Virus record (IMG/VR): IMGVR_UViG_3300040810_001033
Location: 1 to 40,808 of that record
Length of the DNA stretch: 40,808 nucleotides
Direction: 5' to 3' (one strand)
Source of the DNA: a virus
Notes under the pieces: generated by a model
What the model saw: the letters and a program-made list of their open reading frames with translations, nothing else
Told to the model about the DNA's origin: nothing
Databases searched by the model: none
Shown here: in pieces, positions 7,700 to 14,941 of the stretch
How positions within the stretch are numbered: the stretch's first letter is position 1
Layout: every line of letters begins with the position of its first letter
Position numbers and translations under genes: made by a program

Positions 7700-8779
7700 A
7701 TGGCCGCTACGCCTCCGAGCTACATTGAGAGCGCGATCTCCGTCTCCGTCGTGGACGGGACCGCGATCGACATCACCACAGATTTCGACGTGGCGATCGT
7801 CGCCGACATCACCGGCGGGAGCGCCGCGGGGGACGTCTACCGTGAATACACGGCCGCCTCCGCCGTGACCCAGGCGGCCGCGGACCTCACGGCCACGGAC
7901 ATTACCCAGATCGTCCACGATCAGATCGTGGCGATCTACAGTCAGGACAAGGTCCCCAGCCGGACCACCCTGATCAAGCTGGGCGGTGGCACCTATGACG
8001 CCGCCATCGCCGCCGCGGAGGCCAACGGCTATCGCGCCCCGTGGAATTTCACGTACCTCCTGATCGACTCACGGACGGCCGCGGACATCGTGGACGCGTC
8101 CGGCGCCGCGGAGTCCCGGGATCTGCTGTTCGTCGCGCAGTCCTCGGATGCGACGTGGGGAACGTCCGGTTTTCCCGCTGCATTCTCCTCGATCGCGTCC
8201 AACACCAAGACCCTGATCGTATACGAGGACACGGACGGCGCCGCCGTCGACGGTGCATGGATCGGCCGCCTGGCCGGGACCGCCTCGGACACGGAGCGCC
8301 AATCCGGGATCGTGAGGCTGAACGGGCTCGCGGAATACTCCCCCCTCCTCACGAGCGATCAGCGGCTCACGCATCTACCGGACAACCGGGCCAGCTTCCA
8401 CCAGATCACGATCCCCGGTGGCGTCACGCGCAACATGACCGGCGCCAAGACCCTGAGCACGCGGACGTTCTCGCTGGCTTTCGCTCTGCTCTGGACCAAG
8501 GTCCGGCTCACGGAGGCCCTCGGAGAGGTCCTAGCCGCGGAGATCGCGCTGGGTACCGAGCTAACCAACGACGAGCCCGGCAAGGACAAGATCCGCGCCG
8601 CCGTCCGATCCGTCATGCTCACGGCACAGGTCCCCCCCTACATCGGACCCTCCGCCACCCTCCCGGAGGCGTACGAAATCACGTCTCTCACGGTCTCGGG
8701 GACCGCGGCCGCCCTGGCCGTCCGGGCAAATTATATCGAGGGGATCCGCACGGTCTCCGTCTCCGTCACCCTCGTCTGA
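7700..8779 (+). CDS. Contractile tail sheath protein (DUF3383-like)
   Basis: The 359-residue product starts at ATG 7700. It resembles DUF3383 sheath proteins: an N-terminal strand after YIESAISVSVVD, a central TYLLIDSRTAADI region, the DTDGAAVDGAWIGRLAGTASDTERQS segment, and NRASFHQITIPGGVTRNMTGAKTLSTRTF. The C-terminal domain, with RAAVRSVMLTAQVPPYI, is where sheath subunits interlock. Sheath subunits polymerise around the tube and contract to drive injection, so this gene makes the phage a myovirus. The tube gene follows, as expected. Confidence 0.82.
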   Translation: MAATPPSYIESAISVSVVDGTAIDITTDFDVAIVADITGGSAAGDVYREYTAASAVTQAAADLTATDITQIVHDQIVAIYSQDKVPSRTTLIKLGGGTYDAAIAAAEANGYRAPWNFTYLLIDSRTAADIVDASGAAESRDLLFVAQSSDATWGTSGFPAAFSSIASNTKTLIVYEDTDGAAVDGAWIGRLAGTASDTERQSGIVRLNGLAEYSPLLTSDQRLTHLPDNRASFHQITIPGGVTRNMTGAKTLSTRTFSLAFALLWTKVRLTEALGEVLAAEIALGTELTNDEPGKDKIRAAVRSVMLTAQVPPYIGPSATLPEAYEITSLTVSGTAAALAVRANYIEGIRTVSVSVTLV

Positions 8780-8791
8780 TAGGAGCCCACC

Positions 8792-9253
8792 ATGTCAGCA
8801 GGTACGATCGACCTCTCCCGCGCCTCCCTCGTCCTCTCCGTCACCGGACAGATCCCCCCGTCCGGGGCGGACACGTTCCTCACGGGCACTTTCCCGGAGG
8901 TGGTGGAGTCCGTGAGCACCATGTCCGACGGTCAGGCCGTCCGCCGCGTCCGCCAACCCGGGGCCATGGATTTCGCCGTGACGTGTGGCAAACATAGTGA
9001 AGCCAATCGGCTCTTGGGCCTCAAGTGGGACCGGGAGACCGCACAGCGAAACGCCCGTTTGAAGATCCCCGGCGAGAACCTCCAGGCCAACGATCCCACC
9101 GCGGGAACCGTGTTCAGCGCTCAAGAGGTCGTGATCAAGCAACCCCCGGCCCTGTCGATGGACTCAACGGCTGAGGTGACGTGGGTGCTCACGGGCACCC
9201 AGATCTCCGCCGTGTATGGCAGGCTGATCCCCGTCGGTGGGGGCGCCGCGTGA
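8792..9253 (+). CDS. Tail tube protein (DUF3277-like)
   Basis: The 153-residue protein directly follows the sheath and has the size and beta-rich pattern of an inner tail tube subunit. Visible segments are IDLSRASLVLSVTGQIPPSG, a VVESVSTMSDGQAVRRVRQPGAMDFAVTCGKHSEANRLLGLKWD middle, and SMDSTAEVTWVLTGTQISAVYGRLIPVGG at the end. Sheath-tube pairing is near universal in myoviruses. It overlaps the following chaperone gene by GTGA (9250-9253). Confidence 0.75.
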   Translation: MSAGTIDLSRASLVLSVTGQIPPSGADTFLTGTFPEVVESVSTMSDGQAVRRVRQPGAMDFAVTCGKHSEANRLLGLKWDRETAQRNARLKIPGENLQANDPTAGTVFSAQEVVIKQPPALSMDSTAEVTWVLTGTQISAVYGRLIPVGGGAA

Positions 9254-9756
9254 TCTCCGTGACCTATCGGGGGCGTGAGTACTCCCACCCCGGCTACCGG
9301 TCCCCGCGCGCCCTTTTCGGGATCGCGCGACGGGCCGCGGCGGTCCTAGACGGCCCGGTCCTCTCCCTCGTCCCCCGTCTCCTCGGGTCCTACAGCCAGA
9401 TCGCCGCGTCCGCTGACAGCGCCGTGGCGGCCGGTGTGGGCGCCGTGGCGGCACACCGGGACGCCGTGGCCGAGGCCCTCCAGGGTCGCCCCCTCTCCGC
9501 CCTCCTGGCGGACCTCACGGCGGATCCCGTCCTGGACGTGGTGGACGAGGTCCTCCAGGGGGCCACCGTCGACGGAGCCCCCGCCGGCGGGACTCACGCG
9601 TGGCACGCGTCCGGGGACCCGTGGGGACCTCACGCCGTGGCCGCCCTGATCCTCTGGACGGCGCAGGGTTTCAGCTGGCCCGGTGGCTCACGCGACGCCA
9701 CCGGGGAGGCGGAGGACAACAAGCCGGGATCCCCCGCTGGGTCCTCGAGGCCCTAG
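9250..9756 (+). CDS. Tail assembly chaperone, zero-frame product (gpG-like)
   Basis: GTG 9250 overlaps the tube stop; the zero-frame product is 168 residues. It is Ala/Val-rich and mostly helical (RSPRALFGIARRAAAVLDG). It lies between the tube and tape-measure genes, where phages encode paired tail assembly chaperones linked by programmed frameshifting. A canonical slippery heptamer is in the correct frame at 9666-9672 (G GGT TTC), before the stop at 9754-9756. The last 28 residues (after GF) would be replaced in the frameshifted form. Confidence 0.72.
   Translation: MISVTYRGREYSHPGYRSPRALFGIARRAAAVLDGPVLSLVPRLLGSYSQIAASADSAVAAGVGAVAAHRDAVAEALQGRPLSALLADLTADPVLDVVDEVLQGATVDGAPAGGTHAWHASGDPWGPHAVAALILWTAQGFSWPGGSRDATGEAEDNKPGSPAGSSRP
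9666..9672 (+). promoter_or_regulatory. Programmed -1 ribosomal frameshift site
   Basis: The heptamer GGGTTTC fits X XXY YYZ with the zero-frame codons GGT TTC. Slippage gives GGG TTT, re-pairing Gly and Phe tRNAs. It lies 82 bases before the zero-frame stop in the chaperone overlap, and a long -1 frame ORF follows. Confidence 0.78.
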
Positions 9757-9965
9757 ACGGGGACCCAGAGGACCCGGACCTGGTGGCGGCGTGGATCTCC
9801 GTGGGACTCTCCGAGCGTCTAGGACGTCCGGGGGTCACGGCCGCGCGCCTCATGCCACCCGGGGACCTCGTCCGGTGCCTGCTACTCCTGGAGGCGTACC
9901 GTGGTATGGATAGATTCCGTGGGATGCAACGCCGCGCCATGGCCGCATTGAAGGGGGCACAGTGA
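9672..9965 (+). CDS. Tail assembly chaperone, -1 frameshift extension (gpGT-like)
   Basis: This stretch is open in the -1 frame relative to the chaperone at 9250. It has no convincing start or ribosome-binding site of its own. After slippage at 9666-9672 it adds 98 residues (QLARWLTRRHRGGGG...AALKGAQ). The joined product spans 9250-9965, about 239 residues. The extension is helical with a LVRCLLLLEAYRGMDRF segment. In lambda the long form bridges chaperone and tape measure. It ends overlapping the tape-measure start at 9962. Confidence 0.72.
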   Translation, partial: QLARWLTRRHRGGGGQQAGIPRWVLEALDGDPEDPDLVAAWISVGLSERLGRPGVTAARLMPPGDLVRCLLLLEAYRGMDRFRGMQRRAMAALKGAQ

Positions 9966-11551
9966 TAGTCGAGGACCTCGTCCTACGCCTCCGCGGCATC
10001 GTGGACCCCAGCGCCAAGGGGATCGGCAAGGTGGCCACCGAGGCCGCCGCCGCCGTGGCAGCACTAGCCGCGGCCCTCTCCGCCCTCACGATCGCGTCCG
10101 CGTCCACCGTCCGGGCACAGGCCCGGCTGGCGGAGGGTCTCGGGGAGACCGTCCAGACCGTCCAGGAGCTAGGGTTCGCGTTTCGCCGATTCGGCGCGGA
10201 CGAGGAGGACGTGGGGGACGCCCTGGCCACGATCGCAGATCGGGCCGAGGACGCCAAGGGGGGGATGCAATCGTTCATCGATGACTTCGCCCTGGTGGGC
10301 GTCACGGTGGACGACCTGCGAAACCGGCGCCCCTCGGAGATTTTCGAGGCGTTCGTGGAGGGCGCGTCCAAGGTGGACGACGCAAACAAACGCGCCGCCG
10401 CCGCCGTGCGTATTTTCGGGGACGACCTCGGACGCAAATTGTTGCCGATCCTCACGCGTGGCACCGGCGCCCTCCAGGACCTCAAAGATGAGGCCCGGGA
10501 TCTGGGCGTCGTGGTGGACGACGAGACCTCGGAGGCCGCGGAGGCCCTCACGGATGGATTCGACGCGTTGACGGCCCGCGTGGGGGGACTGGCCACCGGC
10601 CTCGGGCTGCGGTTGATCCCCACGGGGCGGATCCTCGTCCGGGAGCTAGGCCGGATCCTGGACGTGGTCCAGCCACTGATCACCAAGGGATTCGACGCCC
10701 TAGCCTATGCGGTGGAGCGCGCCGCGGAGGCCCTCGAGACACCGGGGGGGCGGATCGTGGCCCTCCTGATAGGTGGCGCCGGGGCCGTGGGTCTAGCGGG
10801 GGCGGTATCGTCCGCCGCCGCGTCTATCCCCATCCTTGGGGCCGCCCTTGTGGGCCTCGGATCCGTCCTCTCCGGGCTGGCGATCCCGGCCGCCGTCCTC
10901 ACGGCGATCGCGCTGGCCCTGGACGACATCAACGCCGCCGCGGAGGGTCAGGCATCCCTCACGGGGACACTGGCGGACAAGCTGGGCGTCGGAGGGGAGA
11001 CACGGACGGCCCTGTCTGGATTCAAGGATCTATTGTTGGAGCTGGGGGACGCGTTCGATTTGCTGGCGGACTCCGTGGCGGAGTCCGTGGGACGCATGAT
11101 CCCGGACCTCGGAGTGATCGAGGGGATAGCCGGGACCGTCGGCCCGGTCCTCGATTACTTCGATGCTCTCGGACGTGAGAAGATCGACGAGTCCGCACGG
11201 GGACGCGCGGAATTCCTCACGGAGTCAGGAGAGGCCATGGCGTCCGCCGCGCGCGGATTCAGTCTGGCGTCCAGGTACGCCGCCGGAGAGTCCGGGATCC
11301 GCATGGATTATGCCGGGATGACGGAGATTAATCCCCTGTTCGGTCTACAGACGGTCTCCGCTCAGGTCATGGAGTCCGCATTCCAGCGCCGCGGGGAGTC
11401 TCTCGGGACGTCCCCTGTCTCCTATCTGGACACGCTCCCGCCGGTGTCGGTCAATATCAGCGCCGGGCCGTCCTCGGACGAGATAGCCCGCGCCGCCGGG
11501 TCCGAGGTGGAGCGACAGGTGAGATCGGCACTGGCCGAGGCGGGGGGGTGA
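9962..11551 (+). CDS. Tail tape measure protein
   Basis: A 529-residue protein starting at GTG 9962, overlapping the chaperone frame. It is Ala-rich and mostly helical, with an N-terminal VEDLVLRLRGIVDPSAKGIGKVATEAAAAVAAL typical of tape-measure starts. A hydrophobic zone lies at about 263-320 (VALLIGGAGAVGLAGAV ... PAAVLTAIALAL), and the C-terminus has the RSALAEAGG-type amphipathic helix seen in these proteins. It sets tail length and is threaded out on injection. At 529 residues it predicts a short tail, on the order of 80 nm by the usual 1.5 angstrom per residue rule. It follows the chaperones, as in most tailed phages. Confidence 0.83.
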   Translation: MIVEDLVLRLRGIVDPSAKGIGKVATEAAAAVAALAAALSALTIASASTVRAQARLAEGLGETVQTVQELGFAFRRFGADEEDVGDALATIADRAEDAKGGMQSFIDDFALVGVTVDDLRNRRPSEIFEAFVEGASKVDDANKRAAAAVRIFGDDLGRKLLPILTRGTGALQDLKDEARDLGVVVDDETSEAAEALTDGFDALTARVGGLATGLGLRLIPTGRILVRELGRILDVVQPLITKGFDALAYAVERAAEALETPGGRIVALLIGGAGAVGLAGAVSSAAASIPILGAALVGLGSVLSGLAIPAAVLTAIALALDDINAAAEGQASLTGTLADKLGVGGETRTALSGFKDLLLELGDAFDLLADSVAESVGRMIPDLGVIEGIAGTVGPVLDYFDALGREKIDESARGRAEFLTESGEAMASAARGFSLASRYAAGESGIRMDYAGMTEINPLFGLQTVSAQVMESAFQRRGESLGTSPVSYLDTLPPVSVNISAGPSSDEIARAAGSEVERQVRSALAEAGG

Positions 11552-11552
11552 C

Positions 11553-12080
11553 ATGAGTGAGACGGCATATCTCTACCGGGAGCGGGACGGGGGGATCGTG
11601 GAGATCGCGATCCCGGCCGCGTCCATCACACGCCCCGCCGTCCTGGCCGTCCACCCTATGCAGTCCCGGCGGACGACATCCACCGGACGCGCGCGGCTAC
11701 CCACGACGATCCAGGCGTCCGTCTACATCTCCACCTCGGACCTGGGACCGGACGAGGCGGAGCGGGTCCGTGTGCAGCTGGTGGACAGCGCCGAGCGGTG
11801 GCGCCTGTATACCCCGGGGCGTCCGGGGATCCGGGACCTCGTGATCGGGACGACGGTAGAGCGCCGGGACGTCTACCAAGCGGTAATCGTGGACCTCGAG
11901 CTGACCGAATCCCGGCTATTCGTGGTGACGGACGAGGCGATCGGGGCGCCGTCTCCGAGGGCCGACGCCGCCGCCGGGCTGGCCTCCGAGGAGGACCGGG
12001 GGACCGTGTCCACCCAGGAGCCAGATCAGGCACAGGGGTCCTACGTTGCGCGATTCCTCGGACTTGGGGAGGGGGAGTAG
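11553..12080 (+). CDS. Dit-like baseplate protein
   Basis: The 175-residue product begins at ATG 11553. The first half (AAYLYRERDGG-type start through ITRPAVLAVHPMQSRRTTSTGRARLPTTIQASVYIS) has the strand pattern of the Dit-like N-terminal fold, with the usual VYISTSDL region and a VQLVDSAERWRLYTPGRPGIRDLVIGTTVERRDVYQAVIVDLELTESRLF continuation. The C-terminus is acidic and low in complexity. Dit-like proteins connect the tube end to the baseplate hub. Its place after the tape measure and before a small plug protein agrees. Exact family membership is inference. Confidence 0.6.
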   Translation: MSETAYLYRERDGGIVEIAIPAASITRPAVLAVHPMQSRRTTSTGRARLPTTIQASVYISTSDLGPDEAERVRVQLVDSAERWRLYTPGRPGIRDLVIGTTVERRDVYQAVIVDLELTESRLFVVTDEAIGAPSPRADAAAGLASEEDRGTVSTQEPDQAQGSYVARFLGLGEGE

Positions 12081-12389
12081 ATGGCCGCCGTGGTGATCCC
12101 CGTGGACGTGGGCGACGCGTACCGCCTCCGCCTGGACGTGGACCTATCCGGGGTGGAGGTGACCCTCCGTCTACAGTGGCGCGACGCGTCCGCCGGGTGG
12201 TACCTCTCCGCCGCCCTCCCGGACGGGACGAGCCTCCGAGACGGCGCGCGCCTGTGCACCGGGGCGGAGGTCCCGCTGGACCTCACGGTGCCGGGGGCGC
12301 CGTCCGGCCGCCTGTATTGCCTCGGTTCCCTAGAACTGACGAGACGCGATCGTCTAGGTGTGACCTCGTTTCTTGCGTGGGTCTCCTGA
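12081..12389 (+). CDS. Small baseplate plug-like protein
   Basis: A 102-residue, beta-rich protein beginning one base after the previous stop. The segments IPVDVGDAYRLRLDVDLSGVEVTLRLQWRDASAGWYLSAALPDGT and GRLYCLGSLELTRRDRLGVTSFLAWVS recall baseplate plug proteins of cyanophage Pam3 type (about 100 residues, downstream of the Dit-like gene). It would seal the tube end. The next 100 bases hold a promoter and a non-tail cassette, so tail transcription is interrupted here. Confidence 0.6.
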   Translation: MAAVVIPVDVGDAYRLRLDVDLSGVEVTLRLQWRDASAGWYLSAALPDGTSLRDGARLCTGAEVPLDLTVPGAPSGRLYCLGSLELTRRDRLGVTSFLAWVS

Positions 12390-12390
12390 T

Positions 12391-12496
12391 TATTTGCGCT
12401 AAATGTGGCCGGATTCCTTGCGCGTTATTCGGTGGGAGCGTATAAGTATTGTGTCGGGGGGGAGAGATGACCAACACCCCCCGGCGGGAGATGACC
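12391..12496 (+). promoter_or_regulatory. Cassette promoter P1 and leader (repeat family, copy 1)
   Basis: This gap carries a block shared with three other sites (30389, 34371, 35183): TTTGCGCTAAATG...GCCGGATTCC, then TTGCGC (12418-12423). Here TATAAG lies exactly 17 bases downstream (12441-12446), a good sigma70-type -35/-10 pair. The G-rich leader (GGGGGGAGAG) and the GGAG-ATGACC-ATG start region also recur. It would drive the small genes at 12497 and 12981 and possibly the baseplate genes beyond. Transcription is inferred. Confidence 0.68.
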
Positions 12497-12937
12497 ATGA
12501 GCAACGCAGTCACCAACCCCGCCGCCCTCTCCGTTAACGCCCGCATTCATGCGGACGGCGTGACGGTCTCCTACGATGACCACGACGCGGGAGAGCGTGA
12601 CGAGGTCACGGTCCCCACCCGCGACCACGCGCGCGCCCTCGTGGGCCTGGTTCGCATGGCCGAGGCCGCCGGGCTGGAGATCGTGAGCGTTCGCGCCTGT
12701 CGCGACGGACGTAACTACTCTGTCAATGTGGACGTGGAGGTCGGGGGAATCATCGGGAGCCTGTCTCACTACTGGTGCCGAGGTACCCATGGAGCAAACG
12801 GGTTTGCCTACACCGGTTCCGTCAAGGCACAGGGCCGGATCCGCGCCACCCTGCGGAATCGCATCCTGACCGCCCAAGACCGCGCCGAAGGATACGAGCC
12901 CGGCGATATGCTGGCCGACTTCATCCCCGCCACCTGA
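12497..12937 (+). CDS. Unknown protein of cassette 1, 146 aa
   Basis: Three in-frame ATGs exist (12467, 12491, 12497). I choose 12497 because GGGAG lies 6 bases upstream, the same spacing as in the other cassettes. The protein opens MSNAVTNPAALSVNARIHADGVTVSYDDHDAGERDEVTVP. It has mixed alpha/beta character with a conserved-looking middle (VRACRDGRNYSVNVDVEVGGIIG) and lone Cys residues. No family is recognised. It interrupts the baseplate operon, has its own promoter and shares its opening MSNA with the next gene. I regard it as a moron-type accessory gene, possibly acting against the host; that is speculation. Confidence 0.75.
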   Translation: MSNAVTNPAALSVNARIHADGVTVSYDDHDAGERDEVTVPTRDHARALVGLVRMAEAAGLEIVSVRACRDGRNYSVNVDVEVGGIIGSLSHYWCRGTHGANGFAYTGSVKAQGRIRATLRNRILTAQDRAEGYEPGDMLADFIPAT

Positions 12938-12945
12938 CCACCACC

Positions 12946-12961
12946 GCCCCCTCACGGGGGC
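12946..12961 (+). terminator. Intercistronic G/C hairpin of cassette 1
   Basis: GCCCCC-TCAC-GGGGGC. The same hairpin, in the same CACC context, lies between the first and second genes of cassette 2 (30732-30747), and a related one in cassette 3. No T-run follows, so it may attenuate or protect mRNA rather than terminate. Confidence 0.5.
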
Positions 12962-12980
12962 GCCACCCTTGGAGATGACC

Positions 12981-13166
12981 ATGAGCAACGCAATCACCGA
13001 CGACCACATCGAACAACTAGCCACCGAGGCCGGCGCCGCCGGTGACCTCGAGACCGTCCACCTGTGCCACGCCGCCCTGGAGGGGGACGAGGACGCCCTC
13101 CACGAGGTAACGGCGTGTATCCTATGGGCGCGGGAGATGGCCGCGGAGGGAGACGAGTATGAGTGA
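12981..13166 (+). CDS. Small acidic protein of cassette 1, 61 aa
   Basis: ATG 12981 has GGAG at 12971-12974 and the ATGACC spacer shared by the cassettes. The 61-residue protein (MSNAITDDHIEQLATEAGAAGDLETVHLCHAALEGDED...) is strongly acidic and helical, resembling small helix-turn-helix-like Asp/Glu proteins or DNA mimics. It shares its first residues with the preceding cassette gene (MSNA), as does the leader DNA (GGAGATGACCATGAGCAACG), which suggests duplication of the start region. Function unknown. Confidence 0.65.
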   Translation: MSNAITDDHIEQLATEAGAAGDLETVHLCHAALEGDEDALHEVTACILWAREMAAEGDEYE

Positions 13167-13332
13167 GATCCGAGACACGGCGGTCCAGGTGATCGCTATC
13201 GCGTGGTCCTCGTGGGTCAGCTGGCTCCCGGTGTGGCAGTCGGGATTGGTGGAGGACCCTGTGGACGCGGGCCTCCTCTGTCTCTCCGTGTCCTGCTACG
13301 CCGTGGTGGTGTTCTTGTTGGTGGACCAGTGA
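13159..13332 (+). CDS. Small membrane protein, 57 aa
   Basis: ATG 13159 overlaps the previous gene by 8 bases and the hub gene by 4 (GTGA at 13329-13332). The 57-residue product has two hydrophobic stretches: VQVIAIAWSSWVSWLPVW (about 9-26) and AGLLCLSVSCYAVVVFLLV (about 37-55), Trp- and Cys-containing. That gives a two-span membrane hairpin with a short acidic loop. It could be an accessory holin or a superinfection-exclusion protein. Its tight overlaps couple the inserted cassette to tail translation. Confidence 0.6.
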   Translation: MSEIRDTAVQVIAIAWSSWVSWLPVWQSGLVEDPVDAGLLCLSVSCYAVVVFLLVDQ

Positions 13333-14141
13333 GGTACGGTCACCGCCTCCGCGTCCGTGTCGTGGGCGCGGGCCGCGCCGTCACGGTGGACGCCGTGGAC
13401 GGGGACGGCCCCACGATCGAGGTCAAGCTGGCCCGGACGGCGGACACCACGGCGGACGAGGCCCGGATCACTGTGTACGGCCTCCGCCCCGGGTACCTCT
13501 CGGAGATCGTCCGGGACGGCGCCACGTGCCAGGTATCCGCGGGTCTCGGGTCCCTCTCCGGCCTCTGTACCGGCCGGATCGTCCCCGGGTCCTACACGGA
13601 CGGGGTGACCGGACAGGACCGGGTCACCTCGTGGACCATGCTAGACGGACGCGCGGAATTGCGAGACGTGACGGTCTCCCGGTCCTGGACGTCCACGGAC
13701 TCCGAGACCGTGTGGGCCTACCTCGTGGCACAGTCCGGCCTCCCCGTCGGTAGCCTCCGCCCCGGCCGCGTGATCCGGTATCCCCGCGGCTATGTCCTGG
13801 CCGGTGGGTGGCGACGGGCCGCGGAAAGGATCGCGGAGGCCACCCGGTCCCGGTGGGTCGTGCAGTCCGGGACCCTCCAGGTGTGGCCGGACGGGGAGAC
13901 CCTCACGGCCCGCCGCCTCGTCCTCGGGGCAGATCAGATCGTGGGGGATCCCGCCTCCGTCGACGGCGGACGCCTCCGCGTGGCCACCGTCTACACGGGA
14001 CGCCCCGTCAATCCTGGCGATACCTGGAGGATGGACGGCGGAGAGTACGCCGGGACGTGGACGGCGGAGGCCACGGATTGGGCGCTATCGTCCGGCCGGT
14101 CCCCATCGTGGTACATGACGATCACGGGGAGGCGGACATGA
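13329..14141 (+). CDS. Baseplate hub protein (gpD / gp27-like)
   Basis: I start at GTG 13329, overlapping the previous stop; a longer reading from 13203 would run through the membrane gene in another frame. The 270-residue protein shows repeated strands: VRYGHRLRVRVVGAGRAVTVDAVDGDGPTIEVKLARTADTTADEARITVYGL, later ATCQVSAGLGSLSGLCTGRIVPGSYTDGVTG, and SRWVVQSGTLQVWPDGETL. This is the pattern of late-control gpD-like hubs, where split barrels form the trimeric hub holding the spike. A spike gene follows directly. Confidence 0.68.
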   Translation: MRYGHRLRVRVVGAGRAVTVDAVDGDGPTIEVKLARTADTTADEARITVYGLRPGYLSEIVRDGATCQVSAGLGSLSGLCTGRIVPGSYTDGVTGQDRVTSWTMLDGRAELRDVTVSRSWTSTDSETVWAYLVAQSGLPVGSLRPGRVIRYPRGYVLAGGWRRAAERIAEATRSRWVVQSGTLQVWPDGETLTARRLVLGADQIVGDPASVDGGRLRVATVYTGRPVNPGDTWRMDGGEYAGTWTAEATDWALSSGRSPSWYMTITGRRT

Positions 14142-14800
14142 GCGGCAACGCACGCCCGCGCCTAACCGCCGCCCTGGCCGCCTGGACGAGGTCCGCCGCC
14201 GCTGAGGTGGTGGTGGCGCGATCGGTGGAGGTGGTGGATGTGGACGCGGACGGCGCCGTGTCCGTCCGCATGCTCACGCCGATCCAGGAGGTGGTGGCCG
14301 GGACGCCCCGGTGGGTGGATGCTCCCATACTCCCCCGGATCCCCGTGGCCTACATGTCGATCGGGGACCTCACGATCACGGCCGCGCCGTCGATCGGAGA
14401 TCGTGGCCTCGTCCTCGTCCGGGACGTGGACCACGGACAGGTCGACGAGCGACAGGGGGACCCCACGGTGTCGCCGGAGGACCCGCGCCGGTGGGACCCG
14501 GTGGACGCGGTGTACCTCCCGGTAGCCCTCACGGATTCGGCGTGGGACACCTCGAGGACACCCGCCACCGGTGGCGCCGTGGTCCTGGCCGCCGGGACGG
14601 CCCTCCGTGTGGGTAGCGCGTCCGCGTCGTCCGCGGTGGCGCTGGCTCAACAGACCAATTCGCGCCTGGACGCCCTGGAGGCATTCGCCGCCACGCACAC
14701 ACACGAGGACGTGCAGGCAGGCACCGAGCAATCCGGCGTCGCCGCCGGAGCCCCGTCTGGGTCCTCCGTGGCCTCGTCCCGGCTATACACGGACGACTAG
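14138..14800 (+). CDS. Baseplate spike protein (Gp138-like N-terminal OB fold)
   Basis: ATG 14138 overlaps the hub stop (ATGA). The 220-residue protein has the Gp138 N-terminal pattern: VVVARSVEVVDVDADGAVSVRMLTPIQEV, PILPRIPVAYMSIGDLTITAAPSIGDRGLVLVRDVDHGQVDERQGDP, and YLPVALTDSAWDTSRTPATGGAVVLAAG. The C-terminal HTHEDVQAGTEQSG segment is typical of spike ends. It probably forms the membrane-piercing tip. The stop TAG at 14798-14800 lies inside a 31-base repeat that is duplicated 118 bases downstream, next to an 18-base tandem repeat. Confidence 0.72.
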   Translation: MSGNARPRLTAALAAWTRSAAAEVVVARSVEVVDVDADGAVSVRMLTPIQEVVAGTPRWVDAPILPRIPVAYMSIGDLTITAAPSIGDRGLVLVRDVDHGQVDERQGDPTVSPEDPRRWDPVDAVYLPVALTDSAWDTSRTPATGGAVVLAAGTALRVGSASASSAVALAQQTNSRLDALEAFAATHTHEDVQAGTEQSGVAAGAPSGSSVASSRLYTDD

Positions 14801-14931
14801 CCGCGGCCGTGGTGAGCTCCGAGCTCGTGGTGAGCTCCGAGCTCGTGGTGAGCTCCGAGCTCGTGGTGAGCTCCGAGCTCGTGGTGAGCTCCGAGCTATC
14901 CTATACACGGACGACTAGCCGCGGCCGTGGT
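14783..14931. repeat. 31-bp direct repeat flanking five 18-bp tandem repeats
   Basis: The 31-base segment 14783-14813 (CTATACACGGACGACTAGCC... ) recurs at 14901-14931, offset 118 bases. Between and overlapping them lie five copies of an 18-base unit, GTGGTGAGCTCCGAGCTC, at 14809-14898; the last copy ends in A instead of C. Each unit contains two GAGCTC palindromes. The unit is six codons, so frame +1 reads through as (RGELRA)n ending ILYTDD, the same tail as the spike. The block fills the gap between spike and gp25-like genes, 141 bases. It could be a recombination scar, a structured RNA or an assembly artefact. Confidence 0.92.
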
Positions 14932-14941
14932 ATGGTCTCCC

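Noticed and set aside
14809-14898. CRISPR-like array
   Set aside because: The 18-base units are contiguous, with no spacers.
14571-14918. 115-codon ORF ending in RGELRA repeats
   Set aside because: Mostly a shadow of the spike gene; only the repeat part is noted as a possible frameshift extension.
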